In this document: positions 10,641 through 20,696 of the stretch, piece by piece
How the letters are laid out: each line of letters opens with the position of its first letter
Position numbering within the stretch: the first letter of the stretch is position 1
Assembly (NCBI RefSeq): GCF_002272875.1
Contig: NZ_MLAN01000004.1
Location: forward strand, 1-64,000
Source: Helicobacter sp. 11S02629-2
GTDB taxonomy: Bacteria; Campylobacterota; Campylobacteria; Campylobacterales; Helicobacteraceae
Length of the DNA stretch: 64,000 bases
Direction of reading: 5' to 3'
Position numbers and translations under genes: made by a program
The notes under the pieces: model-generated
What the model was told of the DNA's origin: nothing
What the model saw: the letters and a program-made list of their open reading frames with translations, nothing else
Database searches by the model: none

Positions 10641-11612
10641 TTATATTTTGTGCTCAGTTTCTAAGTAAGGCGCAGAATGTGTAGTTTCAAGATAGTCTAT
10701 AGCAGAAAGTGCGGCTGTTGCACCATCACCTGCAGCACAGACAACTTGTTTCTTAGCTTCTACTCTTATATCACCTGCAGCAAAAAGTCCCGGTATGTTT
10801 GTGTTCATATCAAGGTCTACTTTTATAGATCCCCACTGGTCACACTCACATAGCATGCTTTTATCTTCTTGAACTAAGATTCCATTATTAACTTCATAGC
10901 CTACGAAAACAAAGATTACTCCAGTATTAAGAGTGCTAACTTCATTAGTCTCTAAGTTTTTAAGCTTTAAAGAAGTTACTTCGTTACCATCTCCACATAT
11001 CTCTTCTACAACATAAGGAATCATGAAGTTAATCTTTTCATTTTTCTCAGCATGCTCTAAAGTTACAGGAGCTGCTCTAAAGCCATTTCTTCTATGTATA
11101 AGATGTACTTTTGAAGCAAACTTAGTTAGATAGATAGCTTCTTCTAAAGCAGTGTCACCACCACCTAAAACTGCCACTTCTTTACCTTTGTGGAAGAAAG
11201 CATCACAAGTTGCACAAGTACTAACGCCTTTGCCCCAGTACTTATCTTCACCTTTTATACCTGTTCTTTTTGGTCTTCCACCAGTTGTGATGATAACTGC
11301 CTTAGCTGTGTAGTCTGTCCCATCGCTACAAAAGATCTTAAAAAACTTTCCATTTTTACTTACGCGGATAACCTCTCTTAGATTGTGAGTTAGACCGAAT
11401 CTAAAACACTGCTCTTGCCAAGGCTCCATGAAGTCAAGTCCACTTTTTATCTCTTTTATACCTGGATAGTTTTCGATCTCGCTACTACCAGTTATCTGAC
11501 CACCTGGCATACCTTTTTCAAAAAGAACCACATTCTTTACACCACCACGAGTAGCATAAAGTCCTGCAGTTAGTCCTGCTGGACCACCACCAATGATTGC
11601 TAAATCTATCAT
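10641..11612 (-). CDS. trxB: Thioredoxin reductase
   Basis: TrxB passes electrons from NADPH through FAD to thioredoxin. The 323-residue protein has an N-terminal FAD site ([15 protein letters not shown]), the redox-active CATC pair (Cys133, Cys136) followed by DAFF, the NADPH site [10 protein letters not shown] and the C-terminal FAD-contact segment AAGDIR. It follows trxA after 16 nt, the arrangement expected for a dedicated thioredoxin system. These features are all classical for low-molecular-weight TrxB. The C-terminus ends in EHKI with no extra domain. Confidence 0.96.
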   Translation of the reverse strand: MIDLAIIGGGPAGLTAGLYATRGGVKNVVLFEKGMPGGQITGSSEIENYPGIKEIKSGLDFMEPWQEQCFRFGLTHNLREVIRVSKNGKFFKIFCSDGTDYTAKAVIITTGGRPKRTGIKGEDKYWGKGVSTCATCDAFFHKGKEVAVLGGGDTALEEAIYLTKFASKVHLIHRRNGFRAAPVTLEHAEKNEKINFMIPYVVEEICGDGNEVTSLKLKNLETNEVSTLNTGVIFVFVGYEVNNGILVQEDKSMLCECDQWGSIKVDLDMNTNIPGLFAAGDIRVEAKKQVVCAAGDGATAALSAIDYLETTHSAPYLETEHKI

Positions 11613-11628
11613 TATAGAACCTTAATTA

Positions 11629-11946
11629 TTATAGTAAAGAGTTGATTTTATCTTGTATAACTTGTTTAGAAGTTGCACCAACTATAGTATCTTTCAACTC
11701 ACCATTTACAAAAAATAGCATAGAAGGTATGCTTCTTATACCAAACTTCGCACCTAACTCTTCTTCTTCATCTGTGTTAACTTTGCAGATGTTTGCTTTT
11801 CCTGCGTACTCAGCAGCTAACTCATCAATTATTGGAGCTAACATTCTACAAGGTCCACACCAAGGTGCCCAGAAGTCAACCATAGAAACGCCATTTTTTA
11901 CAACACTGTCAAAGTTATCTTTTTTTAACTCTATATATTTTCCCAT
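11629..11946 (-). CDS. trxA: Thioredoxin
   Basis: This cytoplasmic thiol-disulfide carrier is reduced by the adjacent TrxB. It has 105 residues with the canonical active site WAPWCGPC (Cys30, Cys33) and the cis-proline loop IRSIPS. The ATG at 11946 is preferred over a TTG two codons upstream because the ribosome site GGAG is better spaced from it. It is followed after 16 nt by trxB. A 38-nt upstream gap separates it from the nitrilase-fold gene transcribed in the same direction. Confidence 0.96.
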   Translation of the reverse strand: MGKYIELKKDNFDSVVKNGVSMVDFWAPWCGPCRMLAPIIDELAAEYAGKANICKVNTDEEEELGAKFGIRSIPSMLFFVNGELKDTIVGATSKQVIQDKINSLL

Positions 11947-11990
11947 TTTCAAATTTCTCCTAAAAAATAAATATGGCGAGGATTATAAAA

Positions 11991-12800
11991 CTATTTAGTT
12001 AATGATTCTTTTTTAAAACTCCACTCATTTTTAACTTCCCTTAAAGTTTTAGAATCTAAATCTATGCAAAGCATGCCTTCTTTATCTCCTAACTCATTTA
12101 TAATCTCACCGCCTAAAGCCGCCAAAGTGTTGCCATAAAACTCCCATATGTGCCCATCGCTATACTTTACACTTCCTACTTTATTAACCCTAAATATATA
12201 GCAGCTATTTAAAAAAGACCTTACTTTTATAAGCTCTTTCCATCTAGATTCTGACCCAAAAGTATTAGCACTTGGAAGTAAGATAGCATCAATGTCTGCA
12301 TTTTTAAGCTTCAAAGTTAACTCATCAAAATGAAGCTCATAGCCAAATAAAAGGGCAAACTTAAAGCCATTAGCCTCAAAGACTAAAGGAGTTTTTAAAG
12401 AAGAAGTGCTGTTATCATAAAAGCTTGCTTCATCCCAGTGAGAGAAGTTTATAAGGCACTGCTGGGCGTAAAAGTAGTTCTTATTAGGAGTTATTAGTGC
12501 TATCTTTTTATAGATCTTATCTTTATTACCAGTAATAATTGGTGCTACTATATAGATGCTAAACTCTTTTGATATATCACTTAGTAAGGCTATTTTTTTA
12601 TTACTATCATTAGTTATAACACCTTTTGCTGCGTTGTTTATCTCACTAAAAAAAAGATCTAAGACATACTCTCCTATAACCACTATAGAGTAAGCTGGGA
12701 TTTGAGAAAAGTAGACTTTTAGTCTCTTCATATCTCCTACTTGGCTTAACTGCAAAAGGGCTACAGTGTTACTAAAACTTTCAAGTACAATCTTTTTCAT
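11991..12800 (-). CDS. Nitrilase-fold (carbon-nitrogen hydrolase) protein with catalytic Cys replaced by Gly
   Basis: The 269-residue protein follows the carbon-nitrogen hydrolase pattern. A Glu lies in VVIGEYVLDLFF (catalytic Glu position) and a Lys in IYKKIALITP (catalytic Lys position). The nucleophile loop, usually ICYxLRFPE, reads LFGYELHFDE, with Gly where the family has its catalytic Cys. A GGC codon encodes that Gly, one base from TGC. If the alignment is right, the protein cannot act as a normal amidase and may be inactive or non-enzymatic. It sits between xseB (44 nt upstream) and trxA in one minus-strand run. The substrate of the ancestral enzyme is unknown. Confidence 0.72.
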   Translation of the reverse strand: MKKIVLESFSNTVALLQLSQVGDMKRLKVYFSQIPAYSIVVIGEYVLDLFFSEINNAAKGVITNDSNKKIALLSDISKEFSIYIVAPIITGNKDKIYKKIALITPNKNYFYAQQCLINFSHWDEASFYDNSTSSLKTPLVFEANGFKFALLFGYELHFDELTLKLKNADIDAILLPSANTFGSESRWKELIKVRSFLNSCYIFRVNKVGSVKYSDGHIWEFYGNTLAALGGEIINELGDKEGMLCIDLDSKTLREVKNEWSFKKESLTK

Positions 12801-12844
12801 CTCTCACTCACTTTTATATTTTGATTTTAAAAAGCCTACCTTGA

Positions 12845-13042
12845 CTAATTGGTATTTGAAGATTTATCTAGTACATTTAGTTCAAGTTTTGCATTTTCTA
12901 GCAGACTTTGGGCTTTTTGGATGTAGTCTTTAGCACTTTTGTAAAGTTTTAAGCTTTCTTTTAAAGAGGTATCTTTATCACTCATCTTTTGTGCTATCTC
13001 ATCTATCTTGGCACAATAGGTCTCAAAGTCTAATTTCTGCAT
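12845..13042 (-). CDS. xseB: Exodeoxyribonuclease VII small subunit
   Basis: XseB forms the many-copy small subunit around XseA in the nuclease that degrades single-stranded DNA. The 65-residue protein is helical and matches the family pattern (LDFETYCAKIDEIAQKM...SLKESLKLYKSAKDYI). A clear ribosome site (AAGGAG) precedes the ATG. It starts a minus-strand set running into the nitrilase-fold gene and trxAB, diverging from rpmE. The large subunit xseA is not in the window. Confidence 0.88.
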   Translation of the reverse strand: MQKLDFETYCAKIDEIAQKMSDKDTSLKESLKLYKSAKDYIQKAQSLLENAKLELNVLDKSSNTN

Positions 13043-13156
13043 AATAAAACTCCTTAATAATGCAAGATTCTAGCCTACAACTAGCTTCAAAAAAGCCAAT
13101 TTTAAGTAAAACTTAGCAAGAATTGCAAGCTTACAATATGTTTAAGGAACTAAATC

Positions 13157-13360
13157 ATGAAAAAAGACATTCATCCAAAATACGTACCTTGCAAAGTTAC
13201 TTGCGTAACAAGCGGTAAAGAAATAGAAGTTCTAAGCACTAAACCAGAACTAAGAATAGATATATCTAGCTTTTGTCATCCCTTTTACACTGGAACTGAC
13301 AAGATAGCTGATACTGCAGGAAGAGTAGAGAAGTTCAAACAACGCTACGCCAAAAAGTAA
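13157..13360 (+). CDS. rpmE: 50S ribosomal protein L31
   Basis: L31 is a component of the large ribosomal subunit near the central protuberance. The 67-residue protein starts [16 protein letters not shown] and ends with the family's [11 protein letters not shown] and RVEKFKQRY segments. It retains Cys at the N-terminal site and in FCHP, resembling the zinc-binding type, though the pattern is not fully classical. rsmI starts 12 nt after its stop, so the two are probably co-transcribed. Confidence 0.96.
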   Translation: MKKDIHPKYVPCKVTCVTSGKEIEVLSTKPELRIDISSFCHPFYTGTDKIADTAGRVEKFKQRYAKK

Positions 13361-13372
13361 GTCTTTCTTCCA

Positions 13373-14197
13373 TTGCTTACCTTCATCCCAACTCCTCTTG
13401 GGAACTTAAAAGATATCACGCTACGTGCCTTAAACGCCTTTGATGAATCTGAAATCTTACTCTGCGAAGATACAAGGGTCACAAAAAGACTTTTGTATCT
13501 TTTAAAAGAAGAGGGGCTTTTAAGATGTGAGCTTTCAAGTAAAAGTTTTTTAAGCTTTCACACTCATAATCAAGAAGAGTTTTTAACCAAACTAGAATCT
13601 AATCCTAACTTTTTTGATGCTAATATAGTCTACTCAGTTGATGCTGGCATGCCTTGTATTAGCGATCCGGGTGCTAGGCTTATAAGATATGCTATAGCTA
13701 ACAAAGTGCCCTTTGAAGTCCTTCCAGGTAGCAGTGCCTTAACCCTCTCTTATGCACTAAGTGGTTTAGAATCTAGTTTTAAGTTCATAGGCTTTTTACC
13801 AAGCACGCAAAAAGCTAGGCTTGAAGCTTTGAAGATTCTAAGTGGGATTAATATACTTTATGAAAGCCCAAAGCGTATACTAGAACTAATGCGTGATATA
13901 GAATCTACTTTTAGTGATAGTAAAGTTTATGCTTATAAAGAGCTTACTAAACTTCATTTTAAAAGTTTTTGTGGCACTCCTAGCGAGGTTTTAGACTTAA
14001 TGAAAAAGGCTAACTTAAATGGTGAGTGGTGTGTTGTCTTAGATATAAAACAAGCTACTAAATTTATAACTATAGATGAAAAAGAGCTTTTAGAACTAAG
14101 ACTTCCCTTAAAAGACAAAGCCAAGCTTCTAGCTAAGCTTAGAGGCACTAGCCCAAAAGAGTGCTATGCATTTTTGGAATCTAAAAAAGAAAGCTAA
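13373..14197 (+). CDS. rsmI: 16S rRNA (cytidine(1402)-2'-O)-methyltransferase
   Basis: RsmI adds a ribose methyl group to C1402 in the ribosomal P site using S-adenosylmethionine. The N-terminus (LTFIPTPLGNLKDITLRAL) and the segments LCEDTRVTKRLL, DAGMPCISDPGARL and LPGSSAL are the tetrapyrrole-methylase-fold signatures of this family. The start is a TTG at 13373; the rpmE stop is in the same frame just upstream and no ATG is available. Length is 274 aa, normal. It shares a transcript with rpmE, so two ribosome-related genes are paired. Confidence 0.94.
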   Translation: MLTFIPTPLGNLKDITLRALNAFDESEILLCEDTRVTKRLLYLLKEEGLLRCELSSKSFLSFHTHNQEEFLTKLESNPNFFDANIVYSVDAGMPCISDPGARLIRYAIANKVPFEVLPGSSALTLSYALSGLESSFKFIGFLPSTQKARLEALKILSGINILYESPKRILELMRDIESTFSDSKVYAYKELTKLHFKSFCGTPSEVLDLMKKANLNGEWCVVLDIKQATKFITIDEKELLELRLPLKDKAKLLAKLRGTSPKECYAFLESKKES

Positions 14198-14271
14198 ACT
14201 AAAAAGGATATAACTTCCATTTAAGCTTTACTAGATACTAGAAGTATAAGCATGATGAGATGGCTTTAGTT

Positions 14272-15816
14272 TTAAGGATTTTTAGCAAAGTAGCTTCTTA
14301 TGCCATTAGCTATACCTATGGCTAAAAGCTCTTGATAGCCGCTATCTATAAGGCGAGGAGCTTCTATGGGGTTAGAGTTATAGCCAGTTTCTATTAAAAC
14401 TGAAGGCATAAGCGCTCCTGCTAGCACCCAAAAAGGACCTTCCCTAACTCCACCATCTACTACATCTTTATACTTAGTCCTAACTGACTTAAGTGCACCA
14501 AATTGTATATCGATTGCTAGTTTATTAGAAGCTACTAGGCGTTGTGAGTTTATAGTGCTTAAAAAGTAAGACTTAGAAAAGTAGTTCATAGTCGCAGTAT
14601 CACCTTGGTTTTCTATATCAGCTACAGCTAGGGCGCGCTCTGTCCTTGCCGTACTTAAAAAGTAAGTCTCTATGCCTTTTGGAGTATCAGGCTTTCCTTT
14701 AGGTATGGAGTTAGCGTGGATTGAGACAAAAAGATCTGCTTTTATCTCATTAGCCATCTCAGTTCTTCTTCTTAGGTCTATAAAAACATCACTATCCCTA
14801 GTCATATAAACCACATAGCCTAGTCTATCTAGAATCCTAGCTAGCTTTTTACCTATAGCTAAAACTATAACTTTCTCACAAACCTTATCTATGCCAAAAG
14901 TCCCACAGTCCTTACCGCCATGACCCGGGTCTATAACTATGACTTTTTTCTTAAAGCCTTGAGGCAGCTTTTCATTATCTCTCAAAGTTGCTTTTGAGAC
15001 AAGTATAGGCTTATCATGGGCAAAGGTGTTTAACTCTTTTGCAAACTGTGCACTTAAAGGAGTTATATAAACTGGCTTTCTTGGGACTTCATGGCTATGG
15101 CTTTCATGCTTGTGGGTATCTTTAGTGCTAGTGCTTTCTTGCTTTTTGGCTTGCTCTTTTTTTATCTCAGGCTTTTTTATCTCAAGCTTTTTTGGCTCAG
15201 CTTTATGAGGCAGGGTTTTATGGGCTTCAGACTTTTTTATCTCAGCTTTTTTTAATTCCTCTTTTTTGGCTTTTTGGGCGCTATCTTGCTCTTTTTTGAG
15301 ATGTGCTTTTTCTTTTTCTTTTGTTAGATTATTTTGCTTGGCTTTTTCTTTATGAAGTTTTTCTTTATTAATTTTTTCTTTATTAAGTTTTTCTTGCTCG
15401 CCTTTTTCTTTTTTATTGGCCTCTATTGTAGCGGCTGCATTTTTAGCCTTCAAAGCAGGACTTGCTAACTCATCTTTTATCTCTATATAAAAGTACTTTC
15501 CACTTAGCCTATACTCATAGCTTGTAGTTTTTGTAAGCTTTATGGTAATTCTCAGTGTGTGTTTGTTGTGCTGGGTTAGTGTTATAGAAGAGTGGTTGGC
15601 AAACTTATAGTCTTTATTGCTAAAAGTAAGCCTTCCTAATATATCTATATAAATCTCTTTAGGATTTTTCCTATGGATTCTAATATTATTTTTAGTTAGG
15701 GTAGTACTAGCCTCAAGTCTTAGTGATGAACTTCCAAAAGGTACTGAGCCTACAAACTTTACATCATTTGCATACAGCCCGCAAAATAGTAAGACTACAA
15801 GCAGGATATAGCGCAT
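14272..15816 (-). CDS. N-acetylmuramoyl-L-alanine amidase (Amidase_3) with Lys/Glu-rich linker
   Basis: This periplasmic zinc amidase cleaves the bond between N-acetylmuramic acid and the stem peptide during cell separation. It has three parts: a signal peptide (MRYILLVVLLFCGLYA) with an AMIN-like beta domain (about 20-115); a roughly 130-residue Lys/Glu/Ala-rich linker (about 120-250); and the catalytic domain, with VIDPGHGGKDCG, SIHANS and VLIETGYNSNP supplying the zinc ligands and catalytic Glu. The linker is longer than in enterobacterial AmiC and looks like a flexible wall-spanning arm. The flavin oxidoreductase gene ends 4 nt upstream on the same strand. Confidence 0.92.
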   Translation of the reverse strand: MRYILLVVLLFCGLYANDVKFVGSVPFGSSSLRLEASTTLTKNNIRIHRKNPKEIYIDILGRLTFSNKDYKFANHSSITLTQHNKHTLRITIKLTKTTSYEYRLSGKYFYIEIKDELASPALKAKNAAATIEANKKEKGEQEKLNKEKINKEKLHKEKAKQNNLTKEKEKAHLKKEQDSAQKAKKEELKKAEIKKSEAHKTLPHKAEPKKLEIKKPEIKKEQAKKQESTSTKDTHKHESHSHEVPRKPVYITPLSAQFAKELNTFAHDKPILVSKATLRDNEKLPQGFKKKVIVIDPGHGGKDCGTFGIDKVCEKVIVLAIGKKLARILDRLGYVVYMTRDSDVFIDLRRRTEMANEIKADLFVSIHANSIPKGKPDTPKGIETYFLSTARTERALAVADIENQGDTATMNYFSKSYFLSTINSQRLVASNKLAIDIQFGALKSVRTKYKDVVDGGVREGPFWVLAGALMPSVLIETGYNSNPIEAPRLIDSGYQELLAIGIANGIRSYFAKNP

Positions 15817-15819
15817 CTA

Positions 15820-16911
15820 TCATCTCTGAGTTAGTTCGTCTATTAGTTCTTTTACGCTTATAATCTTATCTATCTTATAACCATTAGCACCACTAAAATA
15901 TAGACCCTCACGGAGATCTCCCATGTGCCCTTTTCCTAAACTATCAGCTATACAGTAACCTACTTTTTTAGCTTCCTCACCTCTATGGCAAGGTGTGACG
16001 CAGTTGCTTATACATTTAATCTTTGGCGCATTGCCTTCTTTTAGGCGACTTAAAACACCAGTATTTACAGCCCTTGCTGGATAGCCTACAGGAGACTTTA
16101 TAAGCTCTATATCTTCTTGCTTTACATTAAGCATCAACTTTTGATAAGCCTTAGCATCACACTCAAAAGTCCCTAAGAATCTTGTCGCCATCTGAACGCC
16201 ACTAGCACCCAAAGACATCATATTATCTATATCATTTCTATCCCAGATTCCACCGGCTGCAATTAAAGGTATATTACCCCATAGCTTAACCTCTTGGGCT
16301 ATCTCAGGCACTAAGTGTTCTAACTGAAACTCTGGCTTAAAGCAGTCTTCATACTTAAAGCCTTGATGCCCACCACTTAAAGGTCCTTCAACCACTATAG
16401 CATCTGGTAGTCTTTTATATCTATCTCCCCATTTTTTGCATATAACTCTTAAAGCCCTAACTGAAGAAACTATAGGCACTAAAGCAACATCAGGGAAGTT
16501 TTTAGTAAACTCTGGCATATTTAAAGGAAGGCCTGCTCCTGTTACGATGATATTAGCCCCTGCCTCGCAAGCATCGCGAACTACCCTTCCATACTCATTA
16601 ATCGCATATAGTATATTTGCACCAAGAGGCTTATCACCACAAAGCTTTCTAGCATTTTTAAAAATCTCCATCAATGCATGTTTAGAGTAGAAGTTGATAG
16701 CTTCAAAAGGCTTACTGTTTATGATCTTTTCAGTAAACTCCATCCTTTTATAGTAGCCAGTGCCAACTGCAGATATGATCCCTAAAGCTCCTTGTTTTGA
16801 TACATTACCTGCTAGCTCATCCCAGCTTATACCTACTCCCATACCACCTTGAAATATCGGATAGCTAATCGTGTGCTTCCCTATGGTTAATGGTTTTAAT
16901 ACCTTTTTCAT
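15820..16911 (-). CDS. NAD(P)H-dependent flavin oxidoreductase, nitronate monooxygenase/FabK-like
   Basis: This FMN-dependent TIM-barrel enzyme belongs to the 2-nitropropane dioxygenase / FabK-like group. It shows PIFQGGMGVGISWDELA at the N-terminus, VVEGPLSGGHQG, LIAAGGIWDRNDI and GASGVQMATRFLGT, which are the FMN- and substrate-loop motifs. I chose the ATG at 16911, preceded by AGGTAGGTG; an ATG 11 codons upstream would overlap tyrS by 14 nt. A cysteine-rich stretch (CISNCVTPCHRGEEA, residues about 305-320) is a feature of the Campylobacterota members. Whether it acts on nitronates or enoyl-ACP cannot be decided. tyrS lies immediately upstream. Confidence 0.85.
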   Translation of the reverse strand: MKKVLKPLTIGKHTISYPIFQGGMGVGISWDELAGNVSKQGALGIISAVGTGYYKRMEFTEKIINSKPFEAINFYSKHALMEIFKNARKLCGDKPLGANILYAINEYGRVVRDACEAGANIIVTGAGLPLNMPEFTKNFPDVALVPIVSSVRALRVICKKWGDRYKRLPDAIVVEGPLSGGHQGFKYEDCFKPEFQLEHLVPEIAQEVKLWGNIPLIAAGGIWDRNDIDNMMSLGASGVQMATRFLGTFECDAKAYQKLMLNVKQEDIELIKSPVGYPARAVNTGVLSRLKEGNAPKIKCISNCVTPCHRGEEAKKVGYCIADSLGKGHMGDLREGLYFSGANGYKIDKIISVKELIDELTQR

Positions 16912-16930
16912 GTCACCTACCTTGCCTATA

Positions 16931-18154
16931 TCACCTAATGTCATTATCAGTTATGTCAACTTTAATAAACTTTCTCTTTCCTATTTGCACAGTAAAACTC
17001 CCCTTAGTCATCTTAAGATTCTCATCACCTATCTTTTCTCCATCTATCTTTAAAGCACCAGCCTTTATATCGCGTCTGGCTTGGGAGGTAGAAGGCGTTA
17101 AACCTGCATCTACTAGGAGTTTACATATCCATATGCCTTCAGTAGATGTAAACACATCTAAGTCAGTTGGAATCTCATTTTTACTAAAAACATTATCAAA
17201 ATTATTCTTTGCTTCTAAAGCTAAATCCTTATTATAGTAAGAGCTTACTAACTCTAAAGCAAGACTTTCTTTTGCAATCTTAGGGTGAAGTTTACCACCT
17301 TGTACATCATTTTTTAAAGCATTTATAGAGTCTAAATCTTTTGCACTTAAAAGTTCATAATATTTCCACATTAACTCATCGCTTATGCTTAGCACTTTGG
17401 CATACATATCATTAGGGCTATCTTGTAAAGCTATGTAGTTATTTAGACTTTTAGACATCTTTTGCTTGCCATCTAGCCCTTCTAAAAGCGGCATGGTTAA
17501 GATACTTTGTTCTTTTTTAGCCCCATAACTTCTTTGTAAGGTTCTTCCTACTAAAAGGTTAAATTTTTGATCATTTCCTCCAAGCTCAAGGTCACAATCT
17601 AGTGCTACAGAATCATAGCCTTGTAAAAGTGGATACATAAACTCAACTATACTTATAGGTTCATTTTCTTTAAAGCGCTTGCTAAAGTCATCTCTTTCTA
17701 TCATCCTGGCTACAGAAAAGCGTGAGCTTAGCCCTAAAAAGCCAGCAGCATCCATCTTTGAAAGCCAAGTGCTATTAAAACAAACCTCTGTAAGTTTAGG
17801 ATCTAAGATCTTAAAAACTTGGTCTTCATAAGTTTTAGCGTTTTGCAAAACTTCTTCTTTGCTTAAGGTTTTTCTAGTCTTACTTTTGCCAGTTGGATCA
17901 CCTATCATGGCAGTAAAGTCGCCTATTAAGAACTGCACAAAACCACCATACTTTTGAAAAGTGGCAAGCTTTCTTAAAAGCACACTATGACCAAGGTGCA
18001 AGTCAGGGGCTGTTGGATCAAAGCCTGCTTTTACTTTGTATCTTTGATTTGTCTCATAGTACTTTGCGACTAAAGATTCTATGTAGTCTTCTCCTATGAA
18101 GTCTATAGCGCCTCTTTTAATCTCATTTAGTGCAAATCTTACCTTTGTATCCAC
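16931..18154 (-). CDS. tyrS: Tyrosyl-tRNA synthetase
   Basis: TyrS charges tRNA-Tyr. The 407-residue protein carries the class I signatures HLGHS (HIGH-like, about residue 53) and KMSKS (about residue 230), and a C-terminal S4-like RNA-binding segment ([21 protein letters not shown]). The start is GTG at 18154, with AAGGA upstream. It sits in a run spoT-tyrS-flavin oxidoreductase-amidase, all on the minus strand, with a 19-nt gap from spoT. Confidence 0.96.
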   Translation of the reverse strand: MDTKVRFALNEIKRGAIDFIGEDYIESLVAKYYETNQRYKVKAGFDPTAPDLHLGHSVLLRKLATFQKYGGFVQFLIGDFTAMIGDPTGKSKTRKTLSKEEVLQNAKTYEDQVFKILDPKLTEVCFNSTWLSKMDAAGFLGLSSRFSVARMIERDDFSKRFKENEPISIVEFMYPLLQGYDSVALDCDLELGGNDQKFNLLVGRTLQRSYGAKKEQSILTMPLLEGLDGKQKMSKSLNNYIALQDSPNDMYAKVLSISDELMWKYYELLSAKDLDSINALKNDVQGGKLHPKIAKESLALELVSSYYNKDLALEAKNNFDNVFSKNEIPTDLDVFTSTEGIWICKLLVDAGLTPSTSQARRDIKAGALKIDGEKIGDENLKMTKGSFTVQIGKRKFIKVDITDNDIR

Positions 18155-18173
18155 AATGCCACGTCCTTAGTAT

Positions 18174-20321
18174 TTAATTTTGATATGCGTCTTTTAAGCT
18201 ACTAAACTCCACAATCTTATATCTTCTGGTTATATTTAACTTAATTTCTCTTATATTTTGACTATCAGCTTCAAATATAACCTCAGCTAAAGTCTGAAAC
18301 TGCTTTTTATAAGAGTCATAATTGACCTTTAAGACATTAGCTTGAAGCCTTCCAAGGGCTGCTAAGAAGTCCCCTAAAACTCCAACCTTATCTTCAAAAG
18401 CTACTAGAATCTTATAAGCCACCTTAGTGTTGGTCGCCCATTTTACAAAAACTTGACTTGCTTTATTATTAATTTCTTCATTTGCTTTATCACACATCTT
18501 ATGATGCACTATCACTTTTTGTCCAGACTTAATGGCAACTATGGAATCTCCATACTTTGGATGACAACAGTAGTCAAATGTGGTTTGATTTATAGTTCTA
18601 TTAGTAAAAAGTACTAAGTTGTCAAAGATTAAAGGTTTTAGCTTTATGGAAGTAAACTTCATCTTAGAAAAAAAGCCAGAATCTAACTTATAGGTATCTT
18701 TTATCTGATTACGCAGATCTTTGAGATAGGCTATATCAGTAACTGCCCTAATGCTTTTTTCTTCTAATCCATGCTCTTTTATATAGTCTTCAAAAAGAGA
18801 GTGCTCTCTATTAAATATAGTTGAAAGCATGTTTATCACACTTTTTTTATCTATATCTTTTATCTTGTTGTTGCACAAGATTCTCATACGGCTTTTTGCT
18901 CTAGAAGTCCTTACAGAATCTATCCAAGTACACCTTGGAGTTGCCTCTTTGTCGGTTACTATATTAACTATATCTCCACTTTTTAGCTTTTGTAAAAGAG
19001 AAGCTTTTTGATAGTTTACATAGGCTTCTTTTGCAAAATCCCCAACCTTACTATGTATAGCATAAGCATAATCAAGTGCAACTGAGTTAACTGGCAAGGT
19101 TACAGTATCGCCTTTAGGAGAAAAAACAACTATATCTTCTCTATAAAGCTCATTAGTTGCTAGCTCGTAAAACTCTTCTATTGAGTTATCGCTATATTGC
19201 ATATTTTGCAGCCAGTCCATGCTAGGGTTTATACCACCAGTTTTATACTTCCAGTGTGCCGCTACGCCATACTCTGCGCTTTTATGCATGTCAAAAGTAC
19301 GTATCTGTATCTCATAAACTGATGCCCCTTCAAACACAGTAGTATGTATAGTCTGATAGCCATTTTCTTTAGGCAAGGCTATATAGTCTTTTATGCGTGA
19401 AGGTATGGGCTTTAAGTTAAGATGGACTATGCCTAAGACTTTATAGCAATCAAGTGGGGTTTTAACTATGACGCGAACTGCTAGCAAATCTAGCATCTCA
19501 TCTATGCTTATACCCTTTCTTTGCATCTTAAGATAGATAGAATAAGGTCTTTTAACGCGACTTTGGATCTTAAAGTCATCACTTAAAAAGCCCTCTTTTA
19601 AAAGCATCTTGCTTATAGTTTGCGTAAAGCTATTAAGCTTTAACTCTAGGTCTTGTCTTTGCTCTTGTAAGTATGATTCTATCTTTTTATACTCATCAGT
19701 ATAGATATAATAAAAGCTTCTATCTTCAAGCTCGTTTTTAAGACTAGAGATCCCAAGTCTATGGGCTATAGGTGCGTAAACCACTAGCGTTTCTTCACTT
19801 ATCCTAATTTGCTTTTTAGTAGATAAGGCATCAAGAGTTAGCATATTATGCATGCGATCGCAGATCTTTATAGCAAGCACTCTTGCATCTTTTATGCTAG
19901 CTATTAGCATCTTTCTAAAAGATAAGGCATGTGCTGTCATTTTTTCATTATTTTGTGCTGAAGGTATCTCTTCGTTTCTTATCTCTACTATCTTAGTTAA
20001 AGCATCTACTAAGTCACCTACTGCCTCACCAAAGTTAGCATAGATATAGTCTATATCACAAAGCGTATCTTCAACTACATCATGAAGCAAGCTAGCACAA
20101 ATCATCGCCTCATCACCACCATAAAAAGCAACTAGTGAGGAAACACAGATAGGATGTATGACATAAGGGATACCAGACTTTCTAAGCTGGTGTTCGTGAA
20201 ACTTAGTAGCCGTGTCTATGGCTAGGGTTATCTTTGGAGTAAACTCATGTAAGGATTGAAGTTGAAGTAAAGAGCCCTCTATGCTTTTTATCTCTTGTAA
20301 TGTTTTAAAAAACTCAAGCAC
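18174..20321 (-). CDS. spoT: Bifunctional (p)ppGpp synthetase/hydrolase
   Basis: This is the single RelA/SpoT homologue expected in this phylum, making and degrading (p)ppGpp in the stringent response. The HD hydrolase domain is intact (LLHDVVEDT, His80-Asp81), followed by the synthetase domain (RVKRPYSIYLKM, LDLLAVRVIV, KENGYQTIHT), a TGS domain (VFSPKGDTVTLPVNSVALDYAYA) and a C-terminal ACT-like domain. Length is 715 aa. The start is GTG. rpoZ precedes it by 28 nt, as in many proteobacteria where rpoZ and spoT are linked. Confidence 0.95.
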   Translation of the reverse strand: MLEFFKTLQEIKSIEGSLLQLQSLHEFTPKITLAIDTATKFHEHQLRKSGIPYVIHPICVSSLVAFYGGDEAMICASLLHDVVEDTLCDIDYIYANFGEAVGDLVDALTKIVEIRNEEIPSAQNNEKMTAHALSFRKMLIASIKDARVLAIKICDRMHNMLTLDALSTKKQIRISEETLVVYAPIAHRLGISSLKNELEDRSFYYIYTDEYKKIESYLQEQRQDLELKLNSFTQTISKMLLKEGFLSDDFKIQSRVKRPYSIYLKMQRKGISIDEMLDLLAVRVIVKTPLDCYKVLGIVHLNLKPIPSRIKDYIALPKENGYQTIHTTVFEGASVYEIQIRTFDMHKSAEYGVAAHWKYKTGGINPSMDWLQNMQYSDNSIEEFYELATNELYREDIVVFSPKGDTVTLPVNSVALDYAYAIHSKVGDFAKEAYVNYQKASLLQKLKSGDIVNIVTDKEATPRCTWIDSVRTSRAKSRMRILCNNKIKDIDKKSVINMLSTIFNREHSLFEDYIKEHGLEEKSIRAVTDIAYLKDLRNQIKDTYKLDSGFFSKMKFTSIKLKPLIFDNLVLFTNRTINQTTFDYCCHPKYGDSIVAIKSGQKVIVHHKMCDKANEEINNKASQVFVKWATNTKVAYKILVAFEDKVGVLGDFLAALGRLQANVLKVNYDSYKKQFQTLAEVIFEADSQNIREIKLNITRRYKIVEFSSLKDAYQN

Positions 20322-20349
20322 ACTCTTCCTTCGATTAACTTAGTGATTT

Positions 20350-20574
20350 TTAAATACTATCTATTCTCTCTATACCTATTAGACCATCTGCTATCTCTTG
20401 TAAAGCGATATCAGGTAACTTATCTATACTTAAGTCAGCAGGTATTAAAGGAAGGGCTCCTTTTTTTATCTCTTTTACTCTAGCAAAGATTAAGTTTGCA
20501 AGCTTATATCTGTCATTGTCTACTTGCTCTAAGGCCCTAGCTGTGATTTCTTCACTTCTTGAAATGTGATCCAT
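20350..20574 (-). CDS. rpoZ: RNA polymerase omega subunit
   Basis: The omega subunit helps assemble RNA polymerase and, in E. coli, forms part of the ppGpp site, which fits its place beside spoT. The 74-residue protein has the family core ARALEQVDNDRYKLANLIFARV. The ATG at 20574 is chosen over a TTG two codons upstream because AAAGG is 7 nt before it. The upstream gap to 20697 is short and AT-rich, with no gene. Confidence 0.9.
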   Translation of the reverse strand: MDHISRSEEITARALEQVDNDRYKLANLIFARVKEIKKGALPLIPADLSIDKLPDIALQEIADGLIGIERIDSI

Positions 20575-20696
20575 ATGCAAACCTTTATATAAAGTAAAGC
20601 TGATATTCTATCAAAGATTTGTGATTTTATTTTCCATTTCTATGCTTTTGGTGTGATAAATGCTTATAGCATTTATTCTAGTTTATTTAAAACTTT

